64,000 bases of DNA, from contig NZ_CP034179.1 of NCBI RefSeq assembly GCF_003860345.1, forward strand, positions 3,084,001 through 3,148,000. The letters run 5' to 3'. The notes under the pieces were generated by a model. The model was given only the letters and a program-made list of their open reading frames with translations, did no database searches and was not told where the DNA came from. How positions within the stretch are numbered: position 1 is the stretch's first letter; each line of letters begins with the position of its first letter. The position numbers were made by a program, and so were the translations under genes. Positions 63,983-64,000 of the stretch are shown here, one piece after another. The DNA comes from Caenibius tardaugens NBRC 16725 (lineage in GTDB: Bacteria > Pseudomonadota > Alphaproteobacteria > Sphingomonadales > Sphingomonadaceae).

Positions 63983-64000
63983 ATGACTGAGAATACCAAG
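63983..64000 (+). CDS. start of a gene cut by the window edge
   Basis: ATG followed by codons for Thr-Glu-Asn-Thr-Lys, with AAGGAGAG upstream at 63969-63976, a strong ribosome-binding site. The 174-bp region before it is shared with the divergent extensin-like gene. Too short to identify. Confidence 0.6.

Noticed and set aside
1-64000. tRNA, rRNA, riboswitch, transposase, integrase or attachment-site signals
   Set aside because: Reading the intergenic regions gave no cloverleaf, no mobile-element gene and no long terminal repeats; no base-composition break large enough to mark an island edge was noticed by eye.

Overview
The window reads as chromosome of an alphaproteobacterium of the order Sphingomonadales (Novosphingobium/Sphingobium-like). 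This is inferred from the high-GC coding style, NodT-type outer-membrane factor lipoproteins, the many short-chain dehydrogenases and VOC proteins, an Anbu-type proteasome-like operon, and a housekeeping block holding tsaD, gpsA, hemC, hemD and uvrB. No rRNA, tRNA, CRISPR array, transposase or phage gene was seen.

Layout. Bases 1-40500 look accessory and catabolic. They hold five classical SDR oxidoreductases and one extended SDR/epimerase, three VOC (glyoxalase-fold) units including a VOC-quinone oxidoreductase fusion and a frameshifted copy, a PQQ dehydrogenase and an FadH-type flavin/iron-sulfur oxidoreductase. They also hold a cyclase-family hydrolase, an ADP-forming acyl-CoA synthetase, an FAH-family hydrolase, a lipocalin-like protein and a malyl-CoA-lyase-like enzyme. 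Four efflux units sit among them: an EmrAB-type MFS pump with its own outer-membrane factor (2522-6820), an RND pump with adaptor and outer-membrane factor (12415-18224), and a MATE exporter (18523-19977). Regulators are HxlR, two TetR, a ModE-like winged helix and two c-di-GMP enzymes (27309-29537, 36692-37927). Together this suggests uptake, oxidation and CoA-dependent breakdown of a hydrophobic or aromatic substrate that is also toxic. The substrate cannot be told from sequence.

From about 40600 the content is mostly core: an OmpA / 37-residue membrane peptide / helix-hairpin-helix operon; a von Willebrand A lipoprotein; tsaD-gpsA-flippase; divergent hemC-hemD and a mitofilin-like membrane protein; a CheY-like regulator; ubiH-like monooxygenase; dsbD; uvrB; a DUF3617 lipoprotein; and an alpha/beta hydrolase. 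At 59045-63152 is the four-gene Anbu locus: circularly permuted ATP-grasp, alpha-E, transglutaminase and proteasome-like peptidase. An extensin-like lipoprotein and the first codons of one more gene close the window.

The most notable points are: the Anbu locus with a perfect 15-bp palindrome at its promoter; an APH-fold kinase homologue with an SH3-like N-terminus and Asn in place of the catalytic Asp; the VOC-MDR fusion; an SDR without the Tyr/Lys pair; a 37-codon membrane-peptide gene; a 9-bp tandem repeat inside an efflux gene; and several palindromes that look like operators. No intergenic gap exceeds about 280 bp.
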